Positions 41,331-51,397 of a stretch of DNA of 64,000 nt are shown piece by piece (the stretch's first letter is position 1; each line of letters begins with the position of its first letter). The position numbers were made by a program, and so were the translations under genes. Origin of the DNA: a bacterium (GTDB taxonomy: Bacteria > Pseudomonadota > Gammaproteobacteria > Pseudomonadales > Moraxellaceae); the NCBI GenBank assembly GCA_029945725.1, contig JAQSDB010000002.1, forward strand, positions 310,001-374,000, written 5' to 3'. The notes below the pieces were generated by a model, which had not been told where the DNA came from, ran no database searches, and worked only from the letters and a program-made list of their open reading frames with translations.

Positions 41331-42845
41331 ATGAGCAAGGATGGCTCATATCGCCAGATTCTCCGTAGCTCATCGATCATTGGCGGAGCGTCGGTGATTA
41401 ATATTGCCGTTGGGTTGCTGCGCCTCAAGGTGGCGGCAGTACTGCTGGGGCCTGCGGGTGTCGGCCTGATCGGGCTGCTGACCAGCCTTGCCGGTACGGC
41501 ATCGGCGGTTGCCGGCTTGGGGGTTGGCAACGTGGGGACGCGCCAGATAGCGGAAGCGGCCGCGCGCAATGATGTTGCAAGCTTGGCAGCAGCGCGGCGG
41601 GCGCTTTTCTGGGGCTCACTGCTGCTGGCATTACTGGGCGGTGCCGTATTTTGGTTGTTGCGCGGAGTACTGGCGGTACGTGTGCTGGGTGACGCGACAC
41701 AGTCGGTCAATGTGGGGTGGCTTGCCCTGGTTGTAACACTCATGGTGGCAGCGTCTTCTCAAACGGCGCTGTTAAACGGGATGCGCCATATTGGCGATCT
41801 GGCTCGGGTGAGTGTGTTGTCCGCGCTGCTTTCTACCGTACTGGGTGTCGGCGCACTGGTGTTGTGGGGACAGGGCGGTTTGATGGCCTTCGTTATCGCG
41901 GCCCCGCTGGCCAGTTTTTTGCTGGGCCATATCTATGTGGCTCGACTGCCAAAAATAGAGGCCCAGCGTACGCCATTGCCCGTATTGGCCGGGCAATGGC
42001 GAATATTGGCCAGGCTGGGAGCGGCCTTTATGGTCGCTGGCCTTGCGGGTACATTGGGCCAGTTACTGGTACGCACCCTGGTGCAGCGGCAGTTAGGGGT
42101 GGATTCTCTGGGTTATTTTCAGGCCGCCTCTGCCATCTCAATGACCTATATCGGTTTTGTGCTGACGGCGATGGGTACTGACTACTATCCGCGCCTCACG
42201 GCGGCCATCCACGATCACTCGGCCGCCAATCGTATGGTGAACGAGCAAACCGAAGTTGCGTTGCTGCTGGCGGGCCCTGTTTTTCTGGCCATGATGGGGC
42301 TGGCTCCATGGGTGATCAAGCTGCTGTACTCCGGCAGCTTTCATGTTGCAGCGGATGTGCTGCGCTGGCAGATACTGGGCGATTTACTGAAGGTGGCGAG
42401 CTGGCCGCTGGGCTTCATTATTCTGGCGTCTGGCGCCGGGCGCACATTCATATTTACCGAAACCATGGCGATTAGTGTGTTCGTGTTGCTGACTTGGCTG
42501 GGGCTTCCTTTGCTGGGAATAACGGCAACTGGCATGGCATTTTTCGGGATGTATATTGTTTTATTGCCAATGGTGTACTGGCTTGCAAAGCGTAAAACGG
42601 GCTTTTGCTGGGCATCAAGAGTCTGGTACCAGCTTGCTGGTTTAATGCTTGCCGCATTTGCAGTATTGATTATTGCTGAGTGGAGCATTCTCGCCGGGGC
42701 TGCGGCGGGGCTGATCTTGAGTGCTGCTTTTGGGCTTTACAGCTTTAGCCGATTGGCACACAAGACGAATTTAGCGGGGCCTTTAGGTCGAGTGGCGGTG
42801 CTTGGCAAGACGTGGATGATAAGGGCAGGGGTGTGGCGTGAGTAA
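41331..42845 (+). CDS. Oligosaccharide flippase (Wzx/MATE-like)
   Basis: It is an integral membrane protein of 504 residues with about 12 hydrophobic helices. The N-terminus SIIGGASVINIAVGLLRLKV followed by LLGPAGVGLIGLL is typical of the Wzx/WzxE group that moves undecaprenyl-linked repeat units across the inner membrane. A central loop IEAQRTPLPVLAGQWRILARL separates the halves. It is the only flippase candidate in the locus. The 171 bases upstream have no visible gene. Confidence 0.88.
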   Translation: MSKDGSYRQILRSSSIIGGASVINIAVGLLRLKVAAVLLGPAGVGLIGLLTSLAGTASAVAGLGVGNVGTRQIAEAAARNDVASLAAARRALFWGSLLLALLGGAVFWLLRGVLAVRVLGDATQSVNVGWLALVVTLMVAASSQTALLNGMRHIGDLARVSVLSALLSTVLGVGALVLWGQGGLMAFVIAAPLASFLLGHIYVARLPKIEAQRTPLPVLAGQWRILARLGAAFMVAGLAGTLGQLLVRTLVQRQLGVDSLGYFQAASAISMTYIGFVLTAMGTDYYPRLTAAIHDHSAANRMVNEQTEVALLLAGPVFLAMMGLAPWVIKLLYSGSFHVAADVLRWQILGDLLKVASWPLGFIILASGAGRTFIFTETMAISVFVLLTWLGLPLLGITATGMAFFGMYIVLLPMVYWLAKRKTGFCWASRVWYQLAGLMLAAFAVLIIAEWSILAGAAAGLILSAAFGLYSFSRLAHKTNLAGPLGRVAVLGKTWMIRAGVWRE

Positions 42846-42976
42846 GTCTGCTGGTAAAGCTTGTTGATGGATTGCACCGTTGGTACGTAGGGCTTTATTT
42901 AAAAATACTCTCTATGCAAACCCACTTGGAATTTCCGGGTGTAACACCCTTTGGTCACTAGAGACAAAAAGTAAAA

Positions 42977-43957
42977 ATGACTAATAATTCTGAGCCACTG
43001 GTAAGTGTTTGCATCCCTGTTTACGGTCACGAAGACTACGTAAAAGAATGCATTGAAAGTGTCATTAACCAGACTTACAGGAATATTGAGTTAATCATCA
43101 TTGATGATGGGTCACCAGATGGATCAAAACAAAAAATTGAAGAGCTATTGCCTCAGTGCAAATCCCGCTTCAATCGCTTTGAATTCAGAAGCCGGCCCAA
43201 TAAAGGGCTTTGCAATACATTAAATGAAGCATTGGATTGGTGTCGTGGCGATTTTTTTTGTGCCATAGCGTCCGATGATGTCTGGTTGCCAGATAAAACC
43301 AGACAGCAAGTTGATATTTTCCTGGACTCAGGCAGGGCGGCTCTCAATATTGGTGTTGTTGCGGGTGAAATGTTAACAATCACCCATGAGGGCGTTGTCC
43401 AGCCTGCCGCATCTTATCGCCCTCCTGTAGAGTCAATATATGATTTTGATAAAATTTATCACCGCGAGGCGAGAATAACCGCCCCCACAGCGATGATAAA
43501 AATGGAGGCTATAAGAAAAACAGGTGGATATAACGCAGAGGTAATAACGGAAGATTATTTTATGTGGCTTGCGCTTTCAAAGCTTGGCTACACTGTTTTA
43601 GCTACTGACACGTACTATGCAAAATACAGGGACCATGGAAATAATACCTATAAAAAAATACAGGAAATGCATGCTTCGGTAGAAAAAATCCTTGTCATCT
43701 TTTCCCGGGATGCGAGTGAGTTGGCAGGAGCGTTGGCCGACAATAACGAGAGAGCCTATAAGGCTGCCGCAGTTTATCGAAAGAAATACGCTGTAGAGCT
43801 TGCTGTAAAAGGAAAAATTAATCCTTTTTCAAGGCGGTTGATATTTTCTACTATCAATATAATGATTCCTGAGCGGGTTTTCTTCGCGATTGTAATGGTG
43901 TACAGGAAAACTATAAGGCCCTTGGTGTCAAGCTGGTTCAGGAAAAAAGCGCCCTAA
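42977..43957 (+). CDS. Family 2 glycosyltransferase
   Basis: It is an inverting GT-A glycosyltransferase of 326 residues. VSVCIPVYGHEDYVKECIES opens the nucleotide-sugar domain. IELIIIDDGSPDGS, the NKGLCNTLNEAL helix and the DxD-like IASDDVWLPDKT (near residue 95) follow. A catalytic ED is in VITEDYFMWLAL. The C-terminus has a weak hydrophobic stretch (INIMIPERVFFAIVMVY). Donor and acceptor are unknown. The gene is AT-rich compared with the flanks. Confidence 0.88.
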   Translation: MTNNSEPLVSVCIPVYGHEDYVKECIESVINQTYRNIELIIIDDGSPDGSKQKIEELLPQCKSRFNRFEFRSRPNKGLCNTLNEALDWCRGDFFCAIASDDVWLPDKTRQQVDIFLDSGRAALNIGVVAGEMLTITHEGVVQPAASYRPPVESIYDFDKIYHREARITAPTAMIKMEAIRKTGGYNAEVITEDYFMWLALSKLGYTVLATDTYYAKYRDHGNNTYKKIQEMHASVEKILVIFSRDASELAGALADNNERAYKAAAVYRKKYAVELAVKGKINPFSRRLIFSTINIMIPERVFFAIVMVYRKTIRPLVSSWFRKKAP

Positions 43958-44569
43958 AAAAGAGATGATATTGCTGGGTAAGTTGTGGGGCCTGATCGCC
44001 GGTACGCGTAGTTTTTTATCTGCGATCTTGTGTGGTTGGCAGGGAGCTTTTAATGGAAGTATTGATGCGGGATCAGGCGCTTTTATTTATTTTATTGCAT
44101 CATTTTATTGTGGCGGAGTCGATTCGTGCATGATTGTTCTTGCTGGAAATTCAGTGGGTGCTGAGTGTCATGATGGTATCTGCGCTATTCATGGTGGCGG
44201 ATCAGGTTTTGAGGGAATAAATGCGCAGTGCTCCTGGCTCCTGTATGCGGCCTGAAAAAAGAGTCTCCCACGTCGTCCGGATATTTTTAAATTGCGTTAT
44301 TTCTTCTTGAAAGAACGGACTTTTATTGTTTGTACGCATGGTGCCGAAGCTGGTTTTCATGTGCTGGCCGTGCTTTGGCGGGCTTTTTTGCTGCCAAGGT
44401 TGCCGGTGCTCCAGGCGTGGTGAACTGACTTGTTTTTCCCTTCCTGCTTTTGTCTGGGGGGGCTGCCAACAGGTTTTTACCTGCCATGTGTGAAGTATTC
44501 ATCTTTTTACCGGGTTCTCGGCTTTTCGGCATAACCCGGTGTTACAGGGTCAACAAGCGGTGAAGAAGC
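43958..44569 (+). other. Unassigned stretch between glycosyltransferase genes
   Basis: An ATG frame at 43965-44255 (96 codons) has hydrophobic and Gly/Ser/Cys-rich sequence with no family I recognise. Another frame of the same DNA gives short hydrophobic runs (for example SVMMVSALFMVADQVLRE near 44163). This pattern fits a decayed or frameshifted membrane-protein gene, or non-coding filler left by locus reshuffling. From 44256 to 44569 no coherent frame is seen. Confidence 0.4.
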
Positions 44570-45679
44570 ATGTCTGAGCAGCGTATGGCCTTGTTTGTCC
44601 CTTCGCTTCGCGGTGGCGGAGCGGAGAGGGTTATGGTGAATGTTGCCAATGGCCTTGCTGATCGCGGCTATTTTGTCGATTTGGTAGTGGCTGATGCCGT
44701 TGGTACTTATCGAAAGGATGTTTCTCCCGCAGTAAGGCTGGTTGATCTCCACGCATCACGAGTCAGCTTGAGCCTGTTTCCACTCATGAAGTATCTGTGG
44801 CAGGAGCGACCGGGTGTGCTGCTCTCTGCGCTTAACTATGCCAATGTCATTGCGGTCTTGGCCTGTAAATTGGCCAGGGTGAAAACGCGAGTGATTGTGT
44901 CTGACCACAGCATGCTTTCCAGTTCGCTATCTGCCGCACGCCTGAAACGAGCAAGTCCTGTTAAATGGTTGATGCGAAAAACATACCCCTGGGCTGACGG
45001 GATTGTGGCTGTTTCCTCGGGGGTCGCTGATGATTTGGCGCAGGAGATCGGTATTCCACGGCATCGTGTCAGCGTAGTCCATAACCCGGTTATCACGGAC
45101 CGGCTTTATGACCTTGCTGCCCAGCCTGTTGCGCACCCCTGGTTTTTGCCCGGACAACCACCCGTCATTATCGGTGTGGGGCGCCTGACCGCCGCAAAGG
45201 ATTTTCCGACGCTGATTTCTGCTTTTGGAATTTTGAAAAAAAACCGTTCTGCAAGGCTCGTTATTCTGGGGGACGGTGAGCTCAGGCCTGAGCTTGAGAA
45301 ATTGGTAGCAGAGCTGCGTCTTGAGAATGATGTTCAACTGCCTGGATTTCTTGAGAATCCGTACTCATGGATGCGTTCGTCATCATTGTTTGTTCTTTCC
45401 TCTGCGTGGGAAGGATTTGGAAATGTGCTCGTGGAGGCCATGGCCTGTGGTACGCCTGTGGTCAGTACGGATTGCCCCGGCGGCCCCGCTGAGATTCTGG
45501 CGCAGGGTCGTTGGGGGCGGCTGGTGCCGGTTGGTGATGCGACAGCACTGGCGAGTGCAATGCGCATGACGCTTGATGATGCCGCGCATCCTGCGGTTTC
45601 ACTCCGGGCCGCTGAGTTTGGTGTTGCGCAGGCCGTGGATGGGTATTTGCGGGCAATGGGGCTGGATCAGTCTTGTTGA
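44570..45679 (+). CDS. Family 4 glycosyltransferase
   Basis: It is a retaining GT-B glycosyltransferase of 369 residues. LFVPSLRGGGAERVMVNVAN is the acceptor-side N-terminal motif of GT4 enzymes. The donor side has VIIGVGRLTAAKDFPTLI, then the catalytic EX7E region in SSAWEGFGNVLVEAMACGTP and VSTDCPGGPAEIL. It is similar in layout to GalNAc-transferring PglJ/PglH-type enzymes, but the sugar is not fixed by sequence. Confidence 0.9.
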   Translation: MSEQRMALFVPSLRGGGAERVMVNVANGLADRGYFVDLVVADAVGTYRKDVSPAVRLVDLHASRVSLSLFPLMKYLWQERPGVLLSALNYANVIAVLACKLARVKTRVIVSDHSMLSSSLSAARLKRASPVKWLMRKTYPWADGIVAVSSGVADDLAQEIGIPRHRVSVVHNPVITDRLYDLAAQPVAHPWFLPGQPPVIIGVGRLTAAKDFPTLISAFGILKKNRSARLVILGDGELRPELEKLVAELRLENDVQLPGFLENPYSWMRSSSLFVLSSAWEGFGNVLVEAMACGTPVVSTDCPGGPAEILAQGRWGRLVPVGDATALASAMRMTLDDAAHPAVSLRAAEFGVAQAVDGYLRAMGLDQSC

Positions 45680-45794
45680 TTGTGAGCGTGCTCCGGGTTC
45701 CCCCTGTTTACGTGCCTGTTCAAGGCTGTGTTTTTTTGTCGCGCGATTCCGGCTGCGCCCTGTTTTTTGAGACACGACTGATGGAGCAGCTCCA

Positions 45795-46937
45795 GTGAAG
45801 ATTTTGCACATCATTATTGGTCTTAATGTCGGTGGCGCCGAATTAATGCTCAAACGACTGATTGAGTCCCATAGGAAAAATTCGGGTTATGAGCACTCGG
45901 TTGTTTCATTGACGGATCTTGGGAAAATCGGCCCTTTACTGCAGGAGAGCGGCATTGAGGTCACCATGCTTGGCATGCGTAGCGGCCTTGATGCTCCAGT
46001 CATTTTGTACAGACTGGTCAATATCATTCGGATAAAAAAACCGGATATTGTGCAGACATGGATGTATCACGCAGATCTTCTGGGCGGCCTGGCGGCCCGG
46101 CTGTGCGGTTGCAGGAGCATCATATGGGGCATTCGTACTACCGATGTCAGTGCCGGGGGCAGCAAGGTCACCATTGTTATCCGGAAACTGTGCGCATTGC
46201 TTTCCCGTGTTGTTCCCAGTGTCATCATCTGCGCGGCGGAAGCGTCACGTCGTTCCCATGTGGCCATTGGTTACGATGAGGAACGAATGATTGTCATACC
46301 TAACGGGTTTGATCCTGCTGTTCTCGTGGCAACGGATGAGCAGCGGGCCGCTATTCGTTTGCAGCATGGCATTGCACCGGATGAGCTGGTTGTCGGGAGC
46401 GTGGGCCGGTTCAACCCGGACAAGGATCATGGCAGCTTTATACGGGCGGCAGGCCTGCTTGCGGCCAGGTTTTCACCTGTAAAATTCATGCTTGTCGGTC
46501 GCGATCTTGATGCCGGTAACCGGCCTTTGATGGATTTGGTTGCTGCAAGCGGCTGCCCCGAGCGTTTTATTCTTGTGGGCGAACGCCAGGATATTCCTGC
46601 CTGCCTGAAGGCCATGGATATTTTCTGTCTGCATTCTCGTACGGAAGGCTTTCCCAATGTACTGGGTGAAGCCATGACTATGGGGTTGCCCTGCGTAGCA
46701 ACGGATGTCGGCGATGCCGGTTATTTGCTGGATGAAGCCGGTATCCTTGTTCCGCCCCTGAATCTTTTGGCGCTGGCCGGAGGATTGGAAAAAATGATCA
46801 TGTTGAGCAAGACAGAACGGGCGGAGTTAGGGCAGAAAGCACAAGACCGTATCCACTCTTTTTTTACCATGCAGCGAACCAGCGAGCGGTTTGCACAGGT
46901 TTACGATGGCCTTTTCTCGGGCAAGGGGGCTGTCTGA
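45795..46937 (+). CDS. Family 4 glycosyltransferase
   Basis: It has 380 residues. LHIIIGLNVGGAELMLKRLI opens the acceptor domain, and DIVQTWMYHADLLGGLAAR is typical of capsule GT4 enzymes. The donor domain has VGSVGRFNPDKDHGSFIRA and the catalytic LHSRTEGFPNVLGEAMTMG. It overlaps the amidotransferase gene by one base (TGATG), so the two are coupled. The donor sugar is unknown. Confidence 0.9.
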   Translation: MKILHIIIGLNVGGAELMLKRLIESHRKNSGYEHSVVSLTDLGKIGPLLQESGIEVTMLGMRSGLDAPVILYRLVNIIRIKKPDIVQTWMYHADLLGGLAARLCGCRSIIWGIRTTDVSAGGSKVTIVIRKLCALLSRVVPSVIICAAEASRRSHVAIGYDEERMIVIPNGFDPAVLVATDEQRAAIRLQHGIAPDELVVGSVGRFNPDKDHGSFIRAAGLLAARFSPVKFMLVGRDLDAGNRPLMDLVAASGCPERFILVGERQDIPACLKAMDIFCLHSRTEGFPNVLGEAMTMGLPCVATDVGDAGYLLDEAGILVPPLNLLALAGGLEKMIMLSKTERAELGQKAQDRIHSFFTMQRTSERFAQVYDGLFSGKGAV

Positions 46938-48889
46938 TGTGTGGTTTTGCAGGATTTATTGGCAGCAGTCAGTCTGCGGATGCATCCCGTGTGGTTTCCG
47001 GCATGACGGCGGCGATCTCGCATCGGGGGCCGGATGATGCGGGTATCTGGGTTGACGAGGCAGCGGGTCTGGCGCTGGGTCATCGTCGCCTGTCGATTCT
47101 TGATCTTTCTCCTGCGGGCCATCAGCCGATGCATTCGGCTTGCAACCGTTATGTCATTGTCTTTAACGGCGAGATTTACAATCACCTGGAGTTGCGTAGC
47201 CGCCTGAGCGCCGAGAGCAAGGCGCCTGCCTGGCGCGGACACGCAGATACCGAAACCCTGCTGGCCTGTTTTGCTGCATGGGGAATTGAAAAAACCCTGC
47301 AAGCCACGGTGGGCATGTTTGCCCTTGCGCTGTGGGATCGTGAGCAAAAAATGCTCACGCTGGCGCGTGACCGCATGGGCGAAAAGCCGCTGTATTACGG
47401 CTGGCAAAACAGCCTGTTTTTATTCGGCTCCGAGCTCAAGGCGCTCAAGGCGCACCCGGATTTCAGGGGTGAGGTGGATCGCAATGCCCTGACCCTGTTG
47501 TTGCGGCATAACTGTATTCCGGCGCCTTACAGCATTTACAAGGGCATAGCCAAACTGATGCCCGGCCATTACCTGAATATTCCCGTGCTCGATTCGGCGG
47601 CCGCCAGGCTGACGCGGCCGCAGGCGTACTGGCGCATGAACGATGCCGTGGAACAGGGGCTGGCCAATCCGTTCACGGGGAGTGCCGGCGAGGCCGTTGA
47701 CCTCTTGCAGGCGCAACTCGGCAAAAGCATTGGCGACCAGATGCTGGCCGATGTTCCGCTGGGGGCTTTTCTCAGCGGGGGGGTCGACAGCAGCACCATT
47801 GTGGCCTTGATGCAGGCACAGAGCCGGCAGCCTGTACGTACCTTTACCATCGGTTTTGACGAGGGCGGCTACGACGAGGCGGTACATGCCAGGGAGGTTG
47901 CCCGCCATCTCGGCACCGAGCACACCGAGTTGTATGTACGCCCGCAGGATGCGCTGGATGTCATTCCCCGCCTGCCTTCCATGTATTGCGAGCCGTTCAG
48001 TGACAGCTCGCAGATCCCCACGTTTCTGGTGAGCCAGATGGCGCGCCAGCATGTCACCGTAGCCTTGAGTGGTGATGGTGGCGATGAGCTGTTCGGGGGC
48101 TACAACCGTTACCTCAGTGCGCGCAAGGTGTGGGGGAAAATGCAGGGCTTGCCGCTGGTTGCCCGCCACTCGATGGCGGCCATGCTGCGCGCCCTGCCAC
48201 CGGCCACATGGGATCGCTTGTTTGAAATGTTCAAACCGCTGCTGCCTCGCAGGTTTCACCTTGCGACACCGGGTGACAAGGCGCACAAGCTGGCAGCCGT
48301 GCTGGCCCTATCCGATGGCCACGAGTTTTATCATCAGCTCACCAGTCACTGGAGTGATCCGGCCAGCATTGTCATTGGCGGCCATGAACCGCAAACCCTG
48401 CTGACCAATCCGGCGGCCTGGCCCGGAACCGACGGTTTCGAGCACTGGATGATGGCCATGGATGCACAGACCTATATGGCCGACGACATTCTGGTGAAGG
48501 TGGATCGCGCTGCCATGGCTGCCAGTCTGGAAACCCGCGTTCCCCTGCTGGATCATCGGGTGGTGGAGCTGGCCTGGCGCATGCCGCTGGGCATGAAAAT
48601 CCGTAACGGTCAGGGCAAATGGCTGCTGCGGCAGGTACTGTACCGCCATGTGCCGCAGGCGCTTATCGAGCGTCCGAAAATGGGTTTCGGCATTCCGCTG
48701 GACAGCTGGTTGCGGGGGCCGCTGCGGGCCTGGGCCGAAGACCTGCTGGATGAAAGCCGTTTGCGTCAGGAGGGATATTTCCGGCCTGAACCGGTCCGGC
48801 AGATGTGGGCAGAGCATCTGAGTGGCCGGTATAACCGGCAGCATCATTTATGGGATGTGCTGATGTTTCAGGCGTGGTTGCGTTCATAA
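46937..48889 (+). CDS. Asparagine synthase-like amidotransferase (WbpS type)
   Basis: It is a class II glutamine amidotransferase fused to an ATP-pyrophosphatase, 650 residues. The N-terminus MCGFAGFIG exposes the nucleophile Cys2. ISHRGPDDAGIW, NGEIYNH and ADTETLL complete the glutaminase domain. The synthase domain has SGGVDSSTIVALM (PP-loop, near residue 280), ALSGDGGDELFGGYNRY and KVDRAAMAASLETRVPLLDH. In polysaccharide loci such proteins amidate hexuronic acids (for example GalNAcA to GalNAcAN). The dehydrogenase and epimerase at the locus start would make that substrate. Confidence 0.88.
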   Translation: MCGFAGFIGSSQSADASRVVSGMTAAISHRGPDDAGIWVDEAAGLALGHRRLSILDLSPAGHQPMHSACNRYVIVFNGEIYNHLELRSRLSAESKAPAWRGHADTETLLACFAAWGIEKTLQATVGMFALALWDREQKMLTLARDRMGEKPLYYGWQNSLFLFGSELKALKAHPDFRGEVDRNALTLLLRHNCIPAPYSIYKGIAKLMPGHYLNIPVLDSAAARLTRPQAYWRMNDAVEQGLANPFTGSAGEAVDLLQAQLGKSIGDQMLADVPLGAFLSGGVDSSTIVALMQAQSRQPVRTFTIGFDEGGYDEAVHAREVARHLGTEHTELYVRPQDALDVIPRLPSMYCEPFSDSSQIPTFLVSQMARQHVTVALSGDGGDELFGGYNRYLSARKVWGKMQGLPLVARHSMAAMLRALPPATWDRLFEMFKPLLPRRFHLATPGDKAHKLAAVLALSDGHEFYHQLTSHWSDPASIVIGGHEPQTLLTNPAAWPGTDGFEHWMMAMDAQTYMADDILVKVDRAAMAASLETRVPLLDHRVVELAWRMPLGMKIRNGQGKWLLRQVLYRHVPQALIERPKMGFGIPLDSWLRGPLRAWAEDLLDESRLRQEGYFRPEPVRQMWAEHLSGRYNRQHHLWDVLMFQAWLRS

Positions 48890-48932
48890 TCCAGCTCCTA
48901 TTTTCTTCTGATAAAACGGTCTTCTCGACATC

Positions 48933-50147
48933 ATGGAACTGCTTTCTTCTCCCTGGGGCTTCATTAGTGCCTTGCTGGTTTTCTTGATCGGCGCTGCAGT
49001 TTCACTTGCTGCCGGCAGGGGGTTTGCCGTCGGCAGAGGGCGCAGCATTGCCCTCTATGGCTGGCACACGTTGCTGTGCCTGAGCTACTACTGGTATGTG
49101 CAGGAGTATGGTGGTGATGCCCTTGATTATTATCAGGCTGCGTTGCGGGGTAATGTCGACCTCTACGTGGGTACTGCCGCCGTCAGCTTTCTTACGTCGT
49201 TGCTTGTCCAGTTCCTGGGCTTGTCCCTTCTGGGCGCGTTCCTGGTGTTCAATATTTTCGGCTCGATTGGGCTGTTAGCGGTCGATGGCTGCCTGCGTAT
49301 TGCGACTCGCGACAAGACGCGAAACACCCGTCGCCTGGCTACGCTGATCATCTTCCTGCCCTCGGTCAGCTTCTGGTCTTCGGCGATTGGCAAGGATGCA
49401 ATCTCGTTCATGTCGGCTGGTCTGGCCTTGTGGGCTGTCCTGGATCTGAATCGCCGTACTCCCCTGATAGTCGTTGCCGTGGTTTTGATGGTGCTGGTGC
49501 GTCCGCATATGGCCGGCATGATGCTTGCCGGACTGACCGGGGCCTTGCTGGTGGAGCGCAGGTTTTCATTGCCGAAAAAGCTTTTACTGGGCGCCATGGC
49601 GGTGGCGGTTGCCATTCCGATGGTCCCGTTTGCCCTTGATTACGCGGGCCTGGGCGAAGCCAGCAATGCGGAGGCGCTGGTGAGTTATGTTGAAACGCGT
49701 CAGGCGTACAACATGGAGGGAGGTGGTGGCGTGGACCTGCAGTCCATGAGCCTGCCCATGAAACTGTTTACCTATATGTTCCGTCCTTTAATTTTTGAGG
49801 CCCAGAGTATCTTCGGGCTGGCGGCCGCCATTGATAATCTGGTCCTGCTCTATCTGTTTGCGATGGGCTGGCGGGCATTGATCGGCGCGGGTGACCAGAT
49901 CCAACGCGGGGGGCGTACTTTCCTCTGGATATACTCGCTGGTTGCCTGGCTGGCGCTGTCTGTGACCAGCGCCAACCTCGGCATTGCCATGCGCCAGAAA
50001 TGGATGTTTGCCCCCATGCTGATCCTCCTGTTCATTTCGGCGATGGGCACGGCCCGGGTTCAACCGGTTGCATCGCGGAATTTGCCTGCTGGCGGCATTG
50101 CTCCGCGTGCAATTTCTTTTTCCCGTTCGCCACTGCGCAAGCCATGA
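48933..50147 (+). CDS. Probable polysaccharide polymerase (Wzy-like) membrane protein
   Basis: It is an integral membrane protein of 404 residues with about ten hydrophobic helices and a periplasmic loop near residues 240-275. QEYGGDALDYYQAAL near residue 50 and LPSVSFWSSAIGKDAISF near residue 145 are like EpsG/Wzy-type polymerases, and a polar RPHMAGMM follows a long helix. Wzy proteins are poorly conserved, so the call rests on topology and on being the only such candidate in the locus. Its stop overlaps the next start (ATGA). Confidence 0.72.
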   Translation: MELLSSPWGFISALLVFLIGAAVSLAAGRGFAVGRGRSIALYGWHTLLCLSYYWYVQEYGGDALDYYQAALRGNVDLYVGTAAVSFLTSLLVQFLGLSLLGAFLVFNIFGSIGLLAVDGCLRIATRDKTRNTRRLATLIIFLPSVSFWSSAIGKDAISFMSAGLALWAVLDLNRRTPLIVVAVVLMVLVRPHMAGMMLAGLTGALLVERRFSLPKKLLLGAMAVAVAIPMVPFALDYAGLGEASNAEALVSYVETRQAYNMEGGGGVDLQSMSLPMKLFTYMFRPLIFEAQSIFGLAAAIDNLVLLYLFAMGWRALIGAGDQIQRGGRTFLWIYSLVAWLALSVTSANLGIAMRQKWMFAPMLILLFISAMGTARVQPVASRNLPAGGIAPRAISFSRSPLRKP

Positions 50148-51304
50148 CCTTTCTGCTGCTGGCCGGGTTCCCCGATTCCCTCCTGAACTTTCGCGGTCCC
50201 CTGCTGCAGGCGCTGCTTGCGCAAGGGCTTTCCGTGCATGTGGCTGCTCCGGATTTGCCGGTGGGCAGCGCCATGCGTCTGCGTCTCGAATCCAGAGGCA
50301 TCACGGTGCATGAGATTTCCCTGCACCGTACCGGCATGAACCCGCTGGCCGATGTAGCCAGCCTTCTGGACTTGTGGCGTTTGATGCGCCGCATTCAGCC
50401 GGACTATGTACTGGGTTACACCATCAAGCCGGTGATTTACGGAACCCTGGTGGCCACGCTGGCTCGTGTGCCGCATCGTTTTGCCCTGATTACGGGGCTG
50501 GGCTATGCCTTCCAGGGCCAGGATGATGGTGCGGAACCGGCAGGAAAAGACCAGCGCGGGCTATTGCGTGCCCTGGTGCAGGGGCTTTATGCGCTGGCGC
50601 TTCGCGGCGCGCTGAAAGTTTTTTTCCAGAACCCGGATGACGAAGCCTTGTTTCGCCAGCAGGGCATTCTTCGCGCCAGCGCCGCCAGTGTTGTGGTGAA
50701 CGGCTCCGGTGTGGATGTTTCCGAATACGCGGTATCGGCCTTGCCGCCGGTCACGGCGGAATCAGGCCCGCATTTTCTGCTGATTGCACGCTTGCTGGGT
50801 GGCAAGGGCGTGCGTGAATACGCCACTGCTGCACGGCGAATCAAAGCCCGTTATCCGCAGGCCGTGTTTCGCCTGGTGGGATGGATTGATGAAAATCCCG
50901 ATGCAATCCGGCAGCAAGAGCTGGACACCTGGGTGGCGGAGGGAGTGCTTGAGTATCTGGGGCGGTTGAGTGATGTGCGCGCTGCCATTGCGGATTGCTC
51001 GGTGTATGTATTGCCTTCTTACCGTGAAGGAACGCCGCGCACGGTGCTGGAGGCCATGGCCATGGGCCGCGCCATTATCACGACCGATGCACCGGGTTGC
51101 CGTGAAACCGTGGTGCAGGGTGATAACGGGTTTCTGGTTCCGGTAAAATCAGTGGATGCGCTGGTGGCGGCAATGGAGCGCTTGATAAACGAGCCTGAAT
51201 TGATTGCCCGCATGGGGCAGCGTTCTCGCCGGATTGCAGAAGAAAAATATGATGTAAATGCGGTCAATGCAGTGATGTTGCGGGAAATGGGTATTACGGC
51301 GTGA
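50144..51304 (+). CDS. Family 4 glycosyltransferase (PglA/WbpX-like context)
   Basis: I choose ATG 50144 (386 residues), overlapping the polymerase stop; a longer frame translates the polymerase gene out of frame. FLLLAGFPDSLLNFRGPLLQ opens the acceptor domain, with DYVLGYTIKPVIYGTLVA and FALITGLGYAFQG following. The donor domain has FLLIARLLGGKGVREYATAA and the catalytic LPSYREGTPRTVLEAMAMG. The sequence and its place next to a PglC-like transferase suggest it adds the second sugar, as PglA does. Confidence 0.88.
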   Translation: MTFLLLAGFPDSLLNFRGPLLQALLAQGLSVHVAAPDLPVGSAMRLRLESRGITVHEISLHRTGMNPLADVASLLDLWRLMRRIQPDYVLGYTIKPVIYGTLVATLARVPHRFALITGLGYAFQGQDDGAEPAGKDQRGLLRALVQGLYALALRGALKVFFQNPDDEALFRQQGILRASAASVVVNGSGVDVSEYAVSALPPVTAESGPHFLLIARLLGGKGVREYATAARRIKARYPQAVFRLVGWIDENPDAIRQQELDTWVAEGVLEYLGRLSDVRAAIADCSVYVLPSYREGTPRTVLEAMAMGRAIITTDAPGCRETVVQGDNGFLVPVKSVDALVAAMERLINEPELIARMGQRSRRIAEEKYDVNAVNAVMLREMGITA

Positions 51305-51397
51305 GTTTCCGGGGCCGGTTTTGCGGGCGCAGTCATGCGTTCCCGGGCCCCATCACGGTAATGATCCTGGGTTGTACTTGATACTGGGCAGATAACG

